A stretch of 64,000 bases of DNA from CAYTPI01 sp964439625. Its GTDB lineage: Bacteria > Chloroflexota > Anaerolineae > Aggregatilineales > UBA3940. The notes beneath the pieces were generated by a model. That model was not told the origin of the DNA, did no database searches, and worked only from the letters and a program-made list of their open reading frames with translations. This document shows, piece after piece, positions 16,301-24,373 of this stretch; the stretch's first letter is position 1, and every line of letters begins with the position of its first letter. The stretch is taken from assembly GCA_964439625.1 (NCBI GenBank), contig CAYTPI010000006.1:124001-188000 (forward strand), given 5' to 3'. The position numbers and the translations under genes were made by a program.

Positions 16301-17703
16301 TTTTTGGGGTGCCTGACGAAACGATTGAACGTCTCACACAAACGCTCACTTTCATCTGTAAAGAGTTAATGCCATCAGTCAAGCAGACACCACGTGAGAT
16401 TGACAACCTGCTGCATGCGTTGGATGGTGGCTATGTCCCTGCTGGGCCGAGCGGGGCACCAACCCGTGGCATGGCCCATGTGCTTCCCACCGGGCGTAAC
16501 TTTTATGCAGTTGACCCGCGCACGCTGCCCTCAATGGCCGCATGGCAGATCGGGCAGCGACTAGCCGATGAGGCGCTTAAGCGTTACATCGCTGACTCAG
16601 GTGATTATCCGCAAAGTGTAGCGATCAGTGTCTGGGGTACTTCAGCGATGCGCACCCACGGGGATGATGTGGCAGAGGTGTTGGCACTGCTGGGCGTTCG
16701 CCCAGTTTGGCAGCCGGAAAATCGACGCATTATAGGCATTGAAGCCATTCCTATTGACGAGTTAAACCGCCCACGGATTGATGTCACCATCCGTATCAGC
16801 GGATTTTTCCGCGATGCTTTCCCGCATCTCATCAAACTGATGGACGATGCAGTCATCCTAGTCACTCAACTCGATGAACCTTTGGAGGAGAACTTTATTC
16901 GCGCACATTATATATCAGATATGGCCCAAAAGATCGCTGACGGTCTGCCTGAGACGGATGCCCAGCAGCAAGCTCGCTATCGCATTTTTGGCTCGAAGCC
17001 AGGAACCTATGGCGCTGGTATCTTCCCTCTGATTGAGAATCAGAACTGGAATACGCAGGCAGACTTTGCGGAGACATACGTCAATTGGGGTGGCTATGCT
17101 TATACATCGGAGCAGCAGGGTGTGGATGCTCGCGAAGCCTTCCAAGAGCGACTTCGCAGCGTCGAGGTCGCCCTTCATAATCAGGATAACCGTGAGCATG
17201 ACATTCTCGACAGCGACGACTATTTTCAATTTCACGGTGGCATGATCGCGGCTATTCAGTCACTTTCGGGCTCTAAGCCTCATCACTATTTTGGTGATAC
17301 GTCTAATCCAAGCCACGTTAAAGCGCGTGACCTGAAAGAAGAAGTGCTGCGTGTGTACCGCTCACGGGTCGTGAACCCCAAGTGGCTGAAGTCAATCACA
17401 CAGCACGGTTACAAGGGCGCAGTCGAAATGATGGCGACGGTGGATTACCTCTTTGGCTACGACGCCACCGCGGAATTAGTCGATGATTTCATGTATGAGC
17501 AGGTTACGCAGCAGTACGTTCTGGATGAGGATATGCAGCAGTTCTTTGCCGAGTCAAACCCGTGGGCGTTAAAGGAAATATCAGGGCGTTTACTAGAAGC
17601 TGTTGACCGTAACATGTGGCAAGAACCCGATCCCGAAACGCTTGAGCAGCTCGAAGCCCTGCATGTTCAGGCGGAGGGTATGGTTGAGATGCGGAGTGAG
17701 TAG
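13333..17703 (+). CDS. cobN: Cobaltochelatase large subunit CobN with N-terminal [2Fe-2S] domain
   Basis: A 1456-residue CobN/BchH-family protein that binds the tetrapyrrole and inserts the metal while the AAA+ subunits hydrolyse ATP. The core signature HMGKHGTLEWLPGKSIGLSE and the following DPGEGAQAKRRGHAVIVDHL segment are intact, as is the C-terminal family region. The first 115 residues are an extra thioredoxin-fold [2Fe-2S] ferredoxin-like domain (Cys29, Cys33-35, Cys70, Cys74, with GCLGPCP). It resembles the stand-alone CbiW-type ferredoxin of some cobalamin operons. The ATG at 13333 has AAGGA 9 bases upstream. Absence of other bacteriochlorophyll genes and the ferredoxin domain favour cobalt over magnesium, an inference. 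The 3' end meets the convergent HTTM gene with a 3-base gap. Confidence 0.88.
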   Translation: MAKRKKTRVTCKDGRNINVVHQRGHLFVCSKGCCCGLTERGFAAVPEDFYHQEWEGRKLRNRVHLTQSGCLGPCPLANVVMLVFDSKPVWFQAIDSKQQITFLFDYIETMLEADRFLPPPDNLEDYVFNYYTWSHDNVGYIEPQTSDLETGQLPVKAEGILYLTHKDTDLLTLSAALQQLPADFPPVDAVNLADIKTDAYMIRLIAEKVMLSQVIVVRVLGRTSSVPGFTDLLEHARQNDKYLIVVSGTGSLEPELAAVSTVRPDVVQDVQAYLDADGVVNMVNMLQCLVDRVLLTGFGYAPPTDLPQHGIYHPDFSVYPSQEDWLDYRNVAQPTIGILFYRSHWLSGNTAFIDALVREVESQGANVLPIFTASLRVNHTKDDVSRWPVAFDLLLDDDGQPLVDVLINTISFAMGDVNPDGPTLSSWSADALSKLDVPMLQAMTVSTSRWKWEVSERGLTPLDTAMYVAMPEFDGRIVTVPISFKETISEGLITLDELHGTSKPFDAIHYQPDAERIQRVVGLALRLSALRRKPNEQKRIAFILTNSSSKAASVGNAVGLDSPTSLVAVFLAMEEAGYSINDLPAGGDTLIHNLLDRCSYDSIMLTQNQIEMAAGTVPASQSRSWFNDLTQAQQTRISAQWGEPPGEAYVFDDGIIMPGLEFGNVFLALQPPRGYGMDLDAIYHQPDLPPPHYYYALYRWLRDEWGADAIVHMGKHGTLEWLPGKSIGLSEDCFPDAFLADMPLFYPFILNDPGEGAQAKRRGHAVIVDHLTPPMTTAGAYGELAQLMQLVDEYYQVEKLDPAKLPLLQQQIWELIQQTNLQNDLASMLRREHGDHAHEWDESETADGIPVTIAEMDGRQVAHLIEDIDGYLCELAGAQIRDGLHILGQVPQHDKLVDFLFAMTSLANLNVPSLRAEVTTALGFDLDSLLEEPGRRIAQRPSHLSSDIETHADALAFIEQQSKQLLSGLLAGEFDASLAASLIEKQFAKFFGVPDETIERLTQTLTFICKELMPSVKQTPREIDNLLHALDGGYVPAGPSGAPTRGMAHVLPTGRNFYAVDPRTLPSMAAWQIGQRLADEALKRYIADSGDYPQSVAISVWGTSAMRTHGDDVAEVLALLGVRPVWQPENRRIIGIEAIPIDELNRPRIDVTIRISGFFRDAFPHLIKLMDDAVILVTQLDEPLEENFIRAHYISDMAQKIADGLPETDAQQQARYRIFGSKPGTYGAGIFPLIENQNWNTQADFAETYVNWGGYAYTSEQQGVDAREAFQERLRSVEVALHNQDNREHDILDSDDYFQFHGGMIAAIQSLSGSKPHHYFGDTSNPSHVKARDLKEEVLRVYRSRVVNPKWLKSITQHGYKGAVEMMATVDYLFGYDATAELVDDFMYEQVTQQYVLDEDMQQFFAESNPWALKEISGRLLEAVDRNMWQEPDPETLEQLEALHVQAEGMVEMRSE

Positions 17704-17706
17704 CTG

Positions 17707-19044
17707 TTACCGTCCCAATTGTAACACGGATGGATCTGCGGTTAAGTCAACACTTGGATCGATGAACGGCTGGGAACGTCTTCCATTTAGGCTGACAAAT
17801 GCCTCAGCATAGATTTCAACATCGGCAAACCCATCTGCTGCAAATTCTTCCTCTAAATGATGAGCAAACTGCACCAGCATATCTGGTTGAAAGGCAAACT
17901 GCTTCTCTTGTTGCATAGTAAGGTGATCTGACGGATAGACTACCCATTGCTGTCCCGTTGGTTTATCAACAACAGTGAAAGTGGCGTGTCCAGTTTTCTC
18001 GACCAGCATCACACGCCACGAGAAACGATAGCCTTGCTCGTTCCACAAGACATTACCTGGGTACACCCAATGACGCAGTGGCAGAAGGGTCTGAATAACC
18101 ACAAACACAATCAGTAGCACAAAGCCCAGTCTGGAAATCTGATGAGGCACACCATAGTGTTTCTCTTGAGACGATACCCTCAGTTTACCCCCCAGCCGGC
18201 GCCAGTCCTGCCCAGAGAAGAAGATCAGGGCACAAAACGTCATAATGTAGGGAAACATCCCGATTGTTGGGAATAGTACAGCGGTCGCTGTGTGGAAAAC
18301 AACAACGACTACGTAGGCGTAGGGGCGTGTGCGAGGAATTATCAGCCAAAGCACAATCGTAAGATCAAATAACATCCCGGCCCAGCTCATGATATAAGCT
18401 GTCAGCGGTAAGGTGAATAGAGGGCCAATCAGCGGTAATGATGCTTTCGTTGGCAGCCAGATGGTTAAAGGCATGGCCTTAGTTAGCCAATCTGGATTGA
18501 GCTTGGCGACCCCAGCAAAAAAGTATACCAGTCCAATTTGAAAGCGCAGCAGCCAAAGCGACCATCTTGGTACAATATTTGCACGTATCGACGGAAACCA
18601 TACAGCATCTACTGACCATTTGCAGTTGGCGGGTAGAAAAATTAGCAGTAAAGTCAACAGGCTAATCAGGTAGTAGTGGTTGAGGTAGAAGGCTTTATCC
18701 AACAGTTCAACGTAGGTGAACAGTAGAAAAAAACTAATGGCGCTTAATCGATAGAACAACCCTATCGCAATCAAGACTGCTGTGAGCGCCATCAACCCGA
18801 ACACGACGTACAGCCCATCGCCAAGAAGTGGTACCAGCCCGGGAATGAAGGAGAAGTGATAGCCAGGTTCGATGTACTGCTCGCTGATCCAACCCCGCAG
18901 CCAGAAGCGCGCGATGCTGACCAGCATCAGCAGACCAAAACCGATGCGAAAGATGATCAGCGGTAGGGCATCAATAGGTTGAGATAGCCGGGTTCGCCAC
19001 TGGTCTAGGGACTGAACAATTCCGCTAATCCCCATCACTATCAT
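17707..19044 (-). CDS. HTTM-domain membrane protein (vitamin K gamma-carboxylase-like)
   Basis: A 445-residue protein with many transmembrane helices in its first 300 residues, followed by a soluble tail of about 130 residues. The region LLRFQIGLVYFFAGVAKLNPDW is characteristic of the HTTM fold shared with vitamin K-dependent gamma-carboxylase. It is the last gene of an imelysin/di-heme oxidoreductase operon, where HTTM proteins are known companions. Its ATG (19042-19044) lies within the upstream imelysin gene (20-base overlap), suggesting coupled translation; a second ATG at 19035 is possible. The biochemical role in this context is not established. Confidence 0.82.
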   Translation of the reverse strand: MIVMGISGIVQSLDQWRTRLSQPIDALPLIIFRIGFGLLMLVSIARFWLRGWISEQYIEPGYHFSFIPGLVPLLGDGLYVVFGLMALTAVLIAIGLFYRLSAISFFLLFTYVELLDKAFYLNHYYLISLLTLLLIFLPANCKWSVDAVWFPSIRANIVPRWSLWLLRFQIGLVYFFAGVAKLNPDWLTKAMPLTIWLPTKASLPLIGPLFTLPLTAYIMSWAGMLFDLTIVLWLIIPRTRPYAYVVVVVFHTATAVLFPTIGMFPYIMTFCALIFFSGQDWRRLGGKLRVSSQEKHYGVPHQISRLGFVLLIVFVVIQTLLPLRHWVYPGNVLWNEQGYRFSWRVMLVEKTGHATFTVVDKPTGQQWVVYPSDHLTMQQEKQFAFQPDMLVQFAHHLEEEFAADGFADVEIYAEAFVSLNGRRSQPFIDPSVDLTADPSVLQLGR

Positions 19045-20185
19045 TGAATGTAACCGTTACACCAAGCTGGTTGGCAAGATCGACTTTTGTCAGGCGTACC
19101 AGTTCAGCATAAGCGTTGTAAGCTGCTTCGACCTGTTCTGGGTTTTCAGCGAGAGACATCTGCATTGGCTGGTCGATGGCATTCAGCGCAGCAATCGTCT
19201 CGTCGGCTTGGGCGAGAATGTCTGTTGCTAGCTCTTCCCGTTTAAACGACAACAAGTAGTCATCATAACCAATACCATCTTCGCCTGTAAACACTAACTT
19301 GAAAGTCTCTAACTCTGCGATTAACCCAGCTATGTCAGCACCGCTGCGATAATTGGTGACCAAATCGGGTTGGGGTTCGCCTCCGCTATTGAATCCCAAC
19401 GGATTGCCGAGCGTGCGCTGCGTATTGTTCTCCACCCGGTTGATCATCTGATTAGTCAGCATATCAATCGACATTTGTAGATTGTCGTTATCATCTGCTG
19501 CTGTGATGAAAACCTCGGCGTAATTCTCACCATCAGCATGCCAATGAGTGACTAGCTCCTCTGCGTGTGTGTGCAGGACCACAGCCGTTGTAGTTAGATA
19601 AGCCATCCGCCGTGGGTCTGCCAGACTATTCAAAATAAGAGCATCGTCTCCATTTGGAACAAAGAGTAGATACTCTAATGCCGACAGCCCTTGCGACGTT
19701 GAGCCTGAACCAGCTATGAGTTCTGGCGTAATTTCCACGTCTCCAGCAATCGTTTCTTCAATGAAAGTATCTCGCACGGGGTATTGGTTGATGCGCCCAT
19801 GCATCACACGCAAATCAAAGGTTAAACGCCCATAAGCACAGCGGTTCCAAGCATCAAAAGTAACGAGCCACTGCGCCTGTGCGCCATCGAGTGTTTCTTG
19901 ACTGGGTGTTCCCGCAAACGCCACTATAACCTCTTCAAGAGCCGCAGCCTCTTGCTCAAAGTTGATGTAGGCCGGCACGAGAACGTTGGTTGTGATGTCA
20001 GTGAGCATCGCATTCCTGTCGAATGTAGGTGTTGGTGGTACTGCCATAGTTGGTTCTTCAGTAGGCGCATCTGTTGAGTCAGGTTTTTCAGTTGGTGCTT
20101 CCAAATCTTGCACAATAGCATTACCAGAAGAGCATCCTACTAAGAGCAGAATCAGGACTAGGAAAACAGTCATTCGATAAGACAT
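19025..20185 (-). CDS. Imelysin-family lipoprotein (second copy)
   Basis: A 386-residue secreted lipoprotein: hydrophobic signal then lipobox LVGC with Cys18, and a Pro/Thr/Glu-rich linker to about residue 55. The rest is an imelysin-like helical domain. Imelysin proteins (MEROPS M75-like, now seen as iron-uptake components such as IrpA/EfeM relatives) carry a GxHxxE motif. Here the matching segment is GLSALE at 166-171, so the His is Ser168 while Glu171 is kept. The ATG overlaps the stop of the di-heme gene by one base (TAATG), so expression is coupled. The lost His suggests altered metal binding relative to the first imelysin of the operon. Confidence 0.85.
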   Translation of the reverse strand: MSYRMTVFLVLILLLVGCSSGNAIVQDLEAPTEKPDSTDAPTEEPTMAVPPTPTFDRNAMLTDITTNVLVPAYINFEQEAAALEEVIVAFAGTPSQETLDGAQAQWLVTFDAWNRCAYGRLTFDLRVMHGRINQYPVRDTFIEETIAGDVEITPELIAGSGSTSQGLSALEYLLFVPNGDDALILNSLADPRRMAYLTTTAVVLHTHAEELVTHWHADGENYAEVFITAADDNDNLQMSIDMLTNQMINRVENNTQRTLGNPLGFNSGGEPQPDLVTNYRSGADIAGLIAELETFKLVFTGEDGIGYDDYLLSFKREELATDILAQADETIAALNAIDQPMQMSLAENPEQVEAAYNAYAELVRLTKVDLANQLGVTVTFNDSDGD

Positions 20186-21723
20186 TACAATGACTCCAGG
20201 AATGCAATCAGAGCTTCACGTTCGTCGGCATTCATCTCAAGCACCACATCTCTTGATGCTTTGGCCTCGCCACCATGCCACAGAATGGCCTCCATGATGC
20301 TGCGAGCACGTCCATCATGCAGGAAGTAAGTGTGTCCATTCACTGTCTCGATCAGTCCAATGCCCCATAGGGGTGGTGTACGCCATTCACTGCCTGTGGC
20401 TTGGAAGTCAGGTCGTCCATCGGTAAGCTCGGAGCCCATGTCGTGCAGCAGTAAATCAGTATACGGATAAATTGTCTGGTTGGACAGCGCCGGGATAGTT
20501 GGGTGGATTCCCGTTTCTAGTTCAGGTGTATGACAGCTTTGGCAGTTGGCTTCGAAGAACAACGCCTCTCCCCAGTTGGTCTGAGGGTCATCAAAGTTGC
20601 GCCGGGCTGGAACCGCCAGTGTAGCCGTGTACAGAGTTACTTTGAGCAGGTCTTCATCAATGATTTCAGGCGCACCATCCGGTGGACCACCGCCATGAAT
20701 GGAGGCGATGCAATCTTCTTGAACTGAGGTGCAGCTTTGCTCTGGAAATATACCTGTCGTGATGCCGAGATCGCCGTTGAAGGCTCCCGCAGATTGCTGT
20801 AACAGGTTCGGCTGATTGGCTTTCCAACCAAAGCGCCCGATTTGCATTTGGCTTTCGGCTACATTCCACACGTAGTTCGGGCGACCAGAGATGCCATCCC
20901 CATCGGTATCTGTTGGATCAGCCAAGGTGAGCAGCGTTTCCTCTGGCACGGCTTCGAGTAAACCTAACCCGATTATCTGATTAGCGACACGCGGCGACGT
21001 CAAGATTTCTGAGTCGAATTCGCCATAAGCTAGGTCTTCGAAGACGTAAGCTGGTTTACGTAATGTGTATGGTGTGCCATCAGCAAACTCACCCTCAATT
21101 TCGGTGTAGACAATGCGAACAGAACCTTCTGCAACAACTTCCAACGTCGATTCAGTCTGGAACTGCCCACCATAGTTAGGATCGGGTATAGTGCCATAAG
21201 TGAGGTCTGTGCCCGGAATACTCAGGCGAACAAGAAAACCCGTTGGCGATTCTCCGTCAAACTCAGGGGGGCGCCCACGACCATCCTTGAAGTGACAGGA
21301 CGCGCACGACCGGGCGTTAAACATAGGTCCAAGGCCATCGCGTGCCGTTGTCGAGGCGGGCGCTGTTACCCAATTCTGGTTGAAGAACGAGTTGCCAACG
21401 AAGAAAAGCCGCTCTTCTTCGTTCGTCAACCCCGGCGCTGGCTGACCAAACGCATTAGGTGTTGTGTTATAGATTGTCGTTTGCCCGCCCAGTAGTTCAC
21501 TGCGTGGGTAATCTAACTCGTCGGCATCTTCTGCTGTCATAAATGTAGTTTCAGTAATCAGCTCATTCTCAGCCGTCGGCTCGGCGGGACTGGAGCAGGC
21601 CCCAATCAATATGATAGTAACCAACCCACTAATGACAAAGCGAAAATCGCCAAATAGCATCAGTATTTGGTGAATTCTTTTAGGCATCCAGTCTGGTTTG
21701 GCTACAGGTTTAGTTGGTCTCAT
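20185..21723 (-). CDS. Di-heme oxidoreductase (DHOR/DUF1111, thiol-oxidoreductase-like) lipoprotein
   Basis: About 512 residues with two CxxCH c-type heme motifs, CASCH (around residue 140) and CQSCH (around residue 394), the pattern of the DHOR/DUF1111 family related to di-heme peroxidases. The N-terminus has a hydrophobic helix ending in the lipobox LIGAC, so it should be a lipid-anchored extracytoplasmic protein. In imelysin loci this protein is thought to serve iron redox chemistry or uptake. The start is uncertain: ATG 21721-21723 is given; a TTG two codons upstream and a Met directly before the signal helix (about 21660) are alternatives. It sits between the two imelysin genes in one operon. 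Confidence 0.88.
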   Translation of the reverse strand: MRPTKPVAKPDWMPKRIHQILMLFGDFRFVISGLVTIILIGACSSPAEPTAENELITETTFMTAEDADELDYPRSELLGGQTTIYNTTPNAFGQPAPGLTNEEERLFFVGNSFFNQNWVTAPASTTARDGLGPMFNARSCASCHFKDGRGRPPEFDGESPTGFLVRLSIPGTDLTYGTIPDPNYGGQFQTESTLEVVAEGSVRIVYTEIEGEFADGTPYTLRKPAYVFEDLAYGEFDSEILTSPRVANQIIGLGLLEAVPEETLLTLADPTDTDGDGISGRPNYVWNVAESQMQIGRFGWKANQPNLLQQSAGAFNGDLGITTGIFPEQSCTSVQEDCIASIHGGGPPDGAPEIIDEDLLKVTLYTATLAVPARRNFDDPQTNWGEALFFEANCQSCHTPELETGIHPTIPALSNQTIYPYTDLLLHDMGSELTDGRPDFQATGSEWRTPPLWGIGLIETVNGHTYFLHDGRARSIMEAILWHGGEAKASRDVVLEMNADEREALIAFLESL

Positions 21724-21824
21724 TACCAAGTATCTCTATAAGTGGACATGTAATGTCTTGGTGAGGTACGGCGCTGACCATACCTCACCATTCAACTTAA
21801 TAGACGTTCTAGGTTTACGGTGAA

Positions 21825-23093
21825 CTATTCTGGCAATGCTGTATTAATTGTCAGGCCGATTGCACTTCCAGCCAGCGCAAGCTGGTCACCGGAAGTTTGC
21901 AGTGTGTCAACAGTAGCTAACACATCTGGGCGCTCGTCTGACAAGACGATTGCTTGGTCAAAAGGCACAAAGATCGCTTCAGTTTGCTGAAGGGCTAAGT
22001 CAAGTGATGCCCCCAACTCCTCCTGAAGCGCGGGGTCAGCAGTGGCAATTACTTCTGAGATACCAGGTCCACTAATGGTTGAGCCATCGAGCCGTGTGTA
22101 TTCACCGACCCACACATTGTAGATTCCTTGATAGTTGGTGATGATATCTCGGTGGGTGTTATCACTGAAGCAAGAGTGCTCGTCTTCCTGATCTTGGTTG
22201 TCATAAGCGACGAACATACGCTCACCTGCTAGTTCCGACTTCGCTAGCACACCCATGCCCGTCAAGATGTTGCCAATAGCCTCATCGGCATCGCCCCCGA
22301 CAAAGGCCATGTAGTAGTTGTCACCGGCATCCGGGTTCCACTCATCGACTAGGCCTTGCAAGTCAAATATCAAGCGATCAGTGGCAACCTTCAGGTACTG
22401 GGCACGACGCTCAGCGTTTTGACCCTCGCCAATCACATAGTCGGTATAGGAACGCTGACCATTCGTTTCTCCACTGAGGTCTTGGCCCCATAGCAGGAAT
22501 TCGATAGCATGGTAACCAATACTGATGTTCTCTTCTGCGCCTTCTTCATTGAGCGAAACAAGCAACTCTGCGGTGATCTCTGGGTACGTCTCAGGATCAT
22601 TGATGATACCTGCATCTGGATTGCCTTCGACGTAATCAACATAGGCCTCATCTAACGGCCAAGCATTCAGCCGACCCTCAGGCCCATCCTCATCATCGAT
22701 AGGGCCGCCGTAGAAACGATAGACCTCAGTTTGACCGTATGGCTCCTGAGCTGCTAGCCATGCATCCTTGGCAGCTTGGTGTGTTTCTTCACTTGGCTCT
22801 GCGATGAACGCATCGACTGCCGTTTGTAAGTCAAGAGCCGCTGCTAATGAGTCTTCATAGCTAGCAAAGACGATATTGGCATAGTTTTCGACGACTTCGG
22901 TCTTGAGTTCTTCATCGACCTCAGCTATCTCTTCTTCCATTTCTTGGCTTTCGGCTTCTTCTACGGATGCTTCAGCCTCTTCTGTAACATCTTCTTCTTC
23001 CGCCGCTGGTTCTGCCGGAGCTTCTTCAGCAGGTGGTGCAGAGCAGGCTGTCAACAGCAACAGTACGCTCATCAGCACGATGGATCTTTTCAT
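21825..23093 (-). CDS. Imelysin-family lipoprotein (first copy)
   Basis: A 422-residue lipoprotein. From ATG 23091-23093 (GGAG 8 bases upstream) it begins with a signal peptide and lipobox LTAC (Cys17). A very acidic Glu-rich linker (about 20-65) and the imelysin domain follow. The metal-binding GxHxxE motif is intact as GYHAIE at 193-198. A longer reading frame starting at 23132 lacks a ribosome binding site and would bury the signal peptide. This is the first gene of the four-gene iron-type operon; two inverted repeats lie upstream at 23191-23231. Family knowledge points to extracytoplasmic iron binding or uptake. Confidence 0.9.
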   Translation of the reverse strand: MKRSIVLMSVLLLLTACSAPPAEEAPAEPAAEEEDVTEEAEASVEEAESQEMEEEIAEVDEELKTEVVENYANIVFASYEDSLAAALDLQTAVDAFIAEPSEETHQAAKDAWLAAQEPYGQTEVYRFYGGPIDDEDGPEGRLNAWPLDEAYVDYVEGNPDAGIINDPETYPEITAELLVSLNEEGAEENISIGYHAIEFLLWGQDLSGETNGQRSYTDYVIGEGQNAERRAQYLKVATDRLIFDLQGLVDEWNPDAGDNYYMAFVGGDADEAIGNILTGMGVLAKSELAGERMFVAYDNQDQEDEHSCFSDNTHRDIITNYQGIYNVWVGEYTRLDGSTISGPGISEVIATADPALQEELGASLDLALQQTEAIFVPFDQAIVLSDERPDVLATVDTLQTSGDQLALAGSAIGLTINTALPE

Positions 23094-23190
23094 AACTTTT
23101 TCTCCACTATGTATATTTGACGGTTGCCCCATGGTATTAGCCTTTGCAACGATAATCTAGGCCTAGTGTTGAGTGTGGTGATGACCAATG

Positions 23191-23231
23191 GTGTTGACAT
23201 AGAGACAACACGGTAGTTTGTTGATATCAAC
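23191..23231. promoter_or_regulatory. Two inverted repeats upstream of the imelysin operon
   Basis: GTGTTG (23191-23196) and CAACAC (23206-23211) form an inverted repeat with a 9-base spacer. A perfect 12-base palindrome GTTGATATCAAC follows at 23220-23231. They lie about 100-140 bases upstream of the imelysin ATG and about 50 bases downstream of the preceding gene's stop. Neither matches the Fur consensus. They are candidate operators only. Confidence 0.3.
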
Positions 23232-23283
23232 CAATATGAAAAGTGCATCAACAGTGATTGCAAGCATCGCTGACCTCGTGAGT

Positions 23284-23682
23284 CTAATTTAGGTATGACC
23301 GAAACTTCTGCGGTGGCGTAATCGTAGGTTGGGCGAATGTGTGAGCGTATTCCGCAGGCGACATGTGGCGTAGTTTTTCATTGGCTTCTTCAAACATCTC
23401 CACTAGTTCTGGTAATTCTGCTAATTTTAAGCAAAGTATGACCTCACCAAGGCATAACTCAAACCGAGCATCATCTCGTATGTTAATGTGGGGACAGTTG
23501 ATGCACATCCCTTGCCTATGGCTCCAGTATGTTTGCAGTAACAAACTTGAAAGCCCACGCAGGTCACGCCAAGACAAACTGAAGCTAAGGCGCCGCCATA
23601 CGAGATGAACAATGTCGTGGTCACAACAGGTCAGGTAGCGAGTTTTGTCTAACTGGCAAAGCACGGCAGACATCTTACACAT
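23284..23682 (-). CDS. Small Cys/His-containing protein, unknown function
   Basis: A 132-residue protein starting MCKMS, with a CCDHD cluster at about 19-23 and a CINCPH segment near residue 60-65. These give a possible metal-binding set. The helical C-terminal half contains CLGEVILCLKLAELPELV. A strong AGGAG ribosome binding site lies 5 bases before the ATG, supporting a real gene. It stands upstream of the iron-type operon on the same strand, separated by about 190 bases. No family name can be given; a role in metal or heme handling would be a guess from context. Confidence 0.6.
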   Translation of the reverse strand: MCKMSAVLCQLDKTRYLTCCDHDIVHLVWRRLSFSLSWRDLRGLSSLLLQTYWSHRQGMCINCPHINIRDDARFELCLGEVILCLKLAELPELVEMFEEANEKLRHMSPAEYAHTFAQPTITPPQKFRSYLN

Positions 23683-24373
23683 GCCGTCTCCTCTTTCTCT
23701 AAAGGCGCTCGTACATATCTATGACACTTCAGTATGCTATGCATAATATACTTTGAGAAAGAACGAGTCTAGGCCTGAGGGTGTATGCTGTTGTTCACCA
23801 GTAATGTGTTTTGTTTTCTTGATGGTGGTTACAAAGGTTTCAACCACGTTAAGTAGCGTGAGCAGGTCAACTGATAGCAAATGGACGAAACCGCACGCTA
23901 AATGTATGGATCAGCAAGATTGCCCCCCGAAACAGTTTGCTGACATCGTGACCTCTTGTAAGGTGAGAGAAATCCACTGAATAAGGAGATCATTTTGCAT
24001 GGAAGCACATTAGATCCGAGATCGAAGGCGCCTGTGACAGCTGTCGCAGACGCATCTAGATTGGAGCACGCGGCAGTTCAGTGAGGCGGTGAGGCGCTGC
24101 TGGGCTGCTTTGCGCTGTCTGCTCGCTCAGGGTATGTTTGTCTGGGTCAATGTTGCGACAACCAGCGTAGAACAGCTGGTTTACTTGGCCACGATGTTGC
24201 TGATCTATTAGGGGTGTCAATCTTGCTGATGCATACACAAGTTTGGTGTCCGCTCTACCGCGGGGAAGGTTGCTTATGTTCTTTGATCAAAGTATCTATA
24301 TCGAACATCAGATAGTATTTCTTCGTGTTGCCAAGCTGTGAGTGCCCATCAAATCAGAGAGCGAGGGTAGCTT
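23683..24373. other. About 690 bases without a confident gene
   Basis: No ORF here has convincing coding character. Two weak possibilities are a TTG-started 75-codon frame (23753-23980) and a TTG-started 29-codon frame (23995-24084) preceded by AAGGAG. Short palindromes occur: AGTAT/ATACT (23731-23752) enclosing TATGC/GCATA, and CTTTGATCAAAG at 24281-24292. Confidence 0.5.
23731..23752 (-). promoter_or_regulatory. Nested inverted repeat before the small Cys/His gene
   Basis: AGTAT (23731-23735) pairs with ATACT (23748-23752), enclosing TATGC-TAT-GCATA (23733-23745). The AT-rich element is about 50 bases upstream of the ATG at 23682, a normal place for a promoter with an overlapping operator. 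Motif-level evidence only. Confidence 0.25.

Noticed and set aside
13333..17703. Magnesium chelatase BchH/ChlH instead of CobN
   Set aside because: No other chlorophyll genes in the window and a CbiW-like ferredoxin domain favour cobalt, though the family alone cannot exclude magnesium.
23220..23231. Fur box at the imelysin operon
   Set aside because: GTTGATATCAAC does not fit the GATAAT-type inverted hexamers of Fur sites.
23753..23980. 75-codon TTG-started ORF in the gap
   Set aside because: Weak start, atypical composition and no homology-like motif; kept only as a remark in the gap entry.
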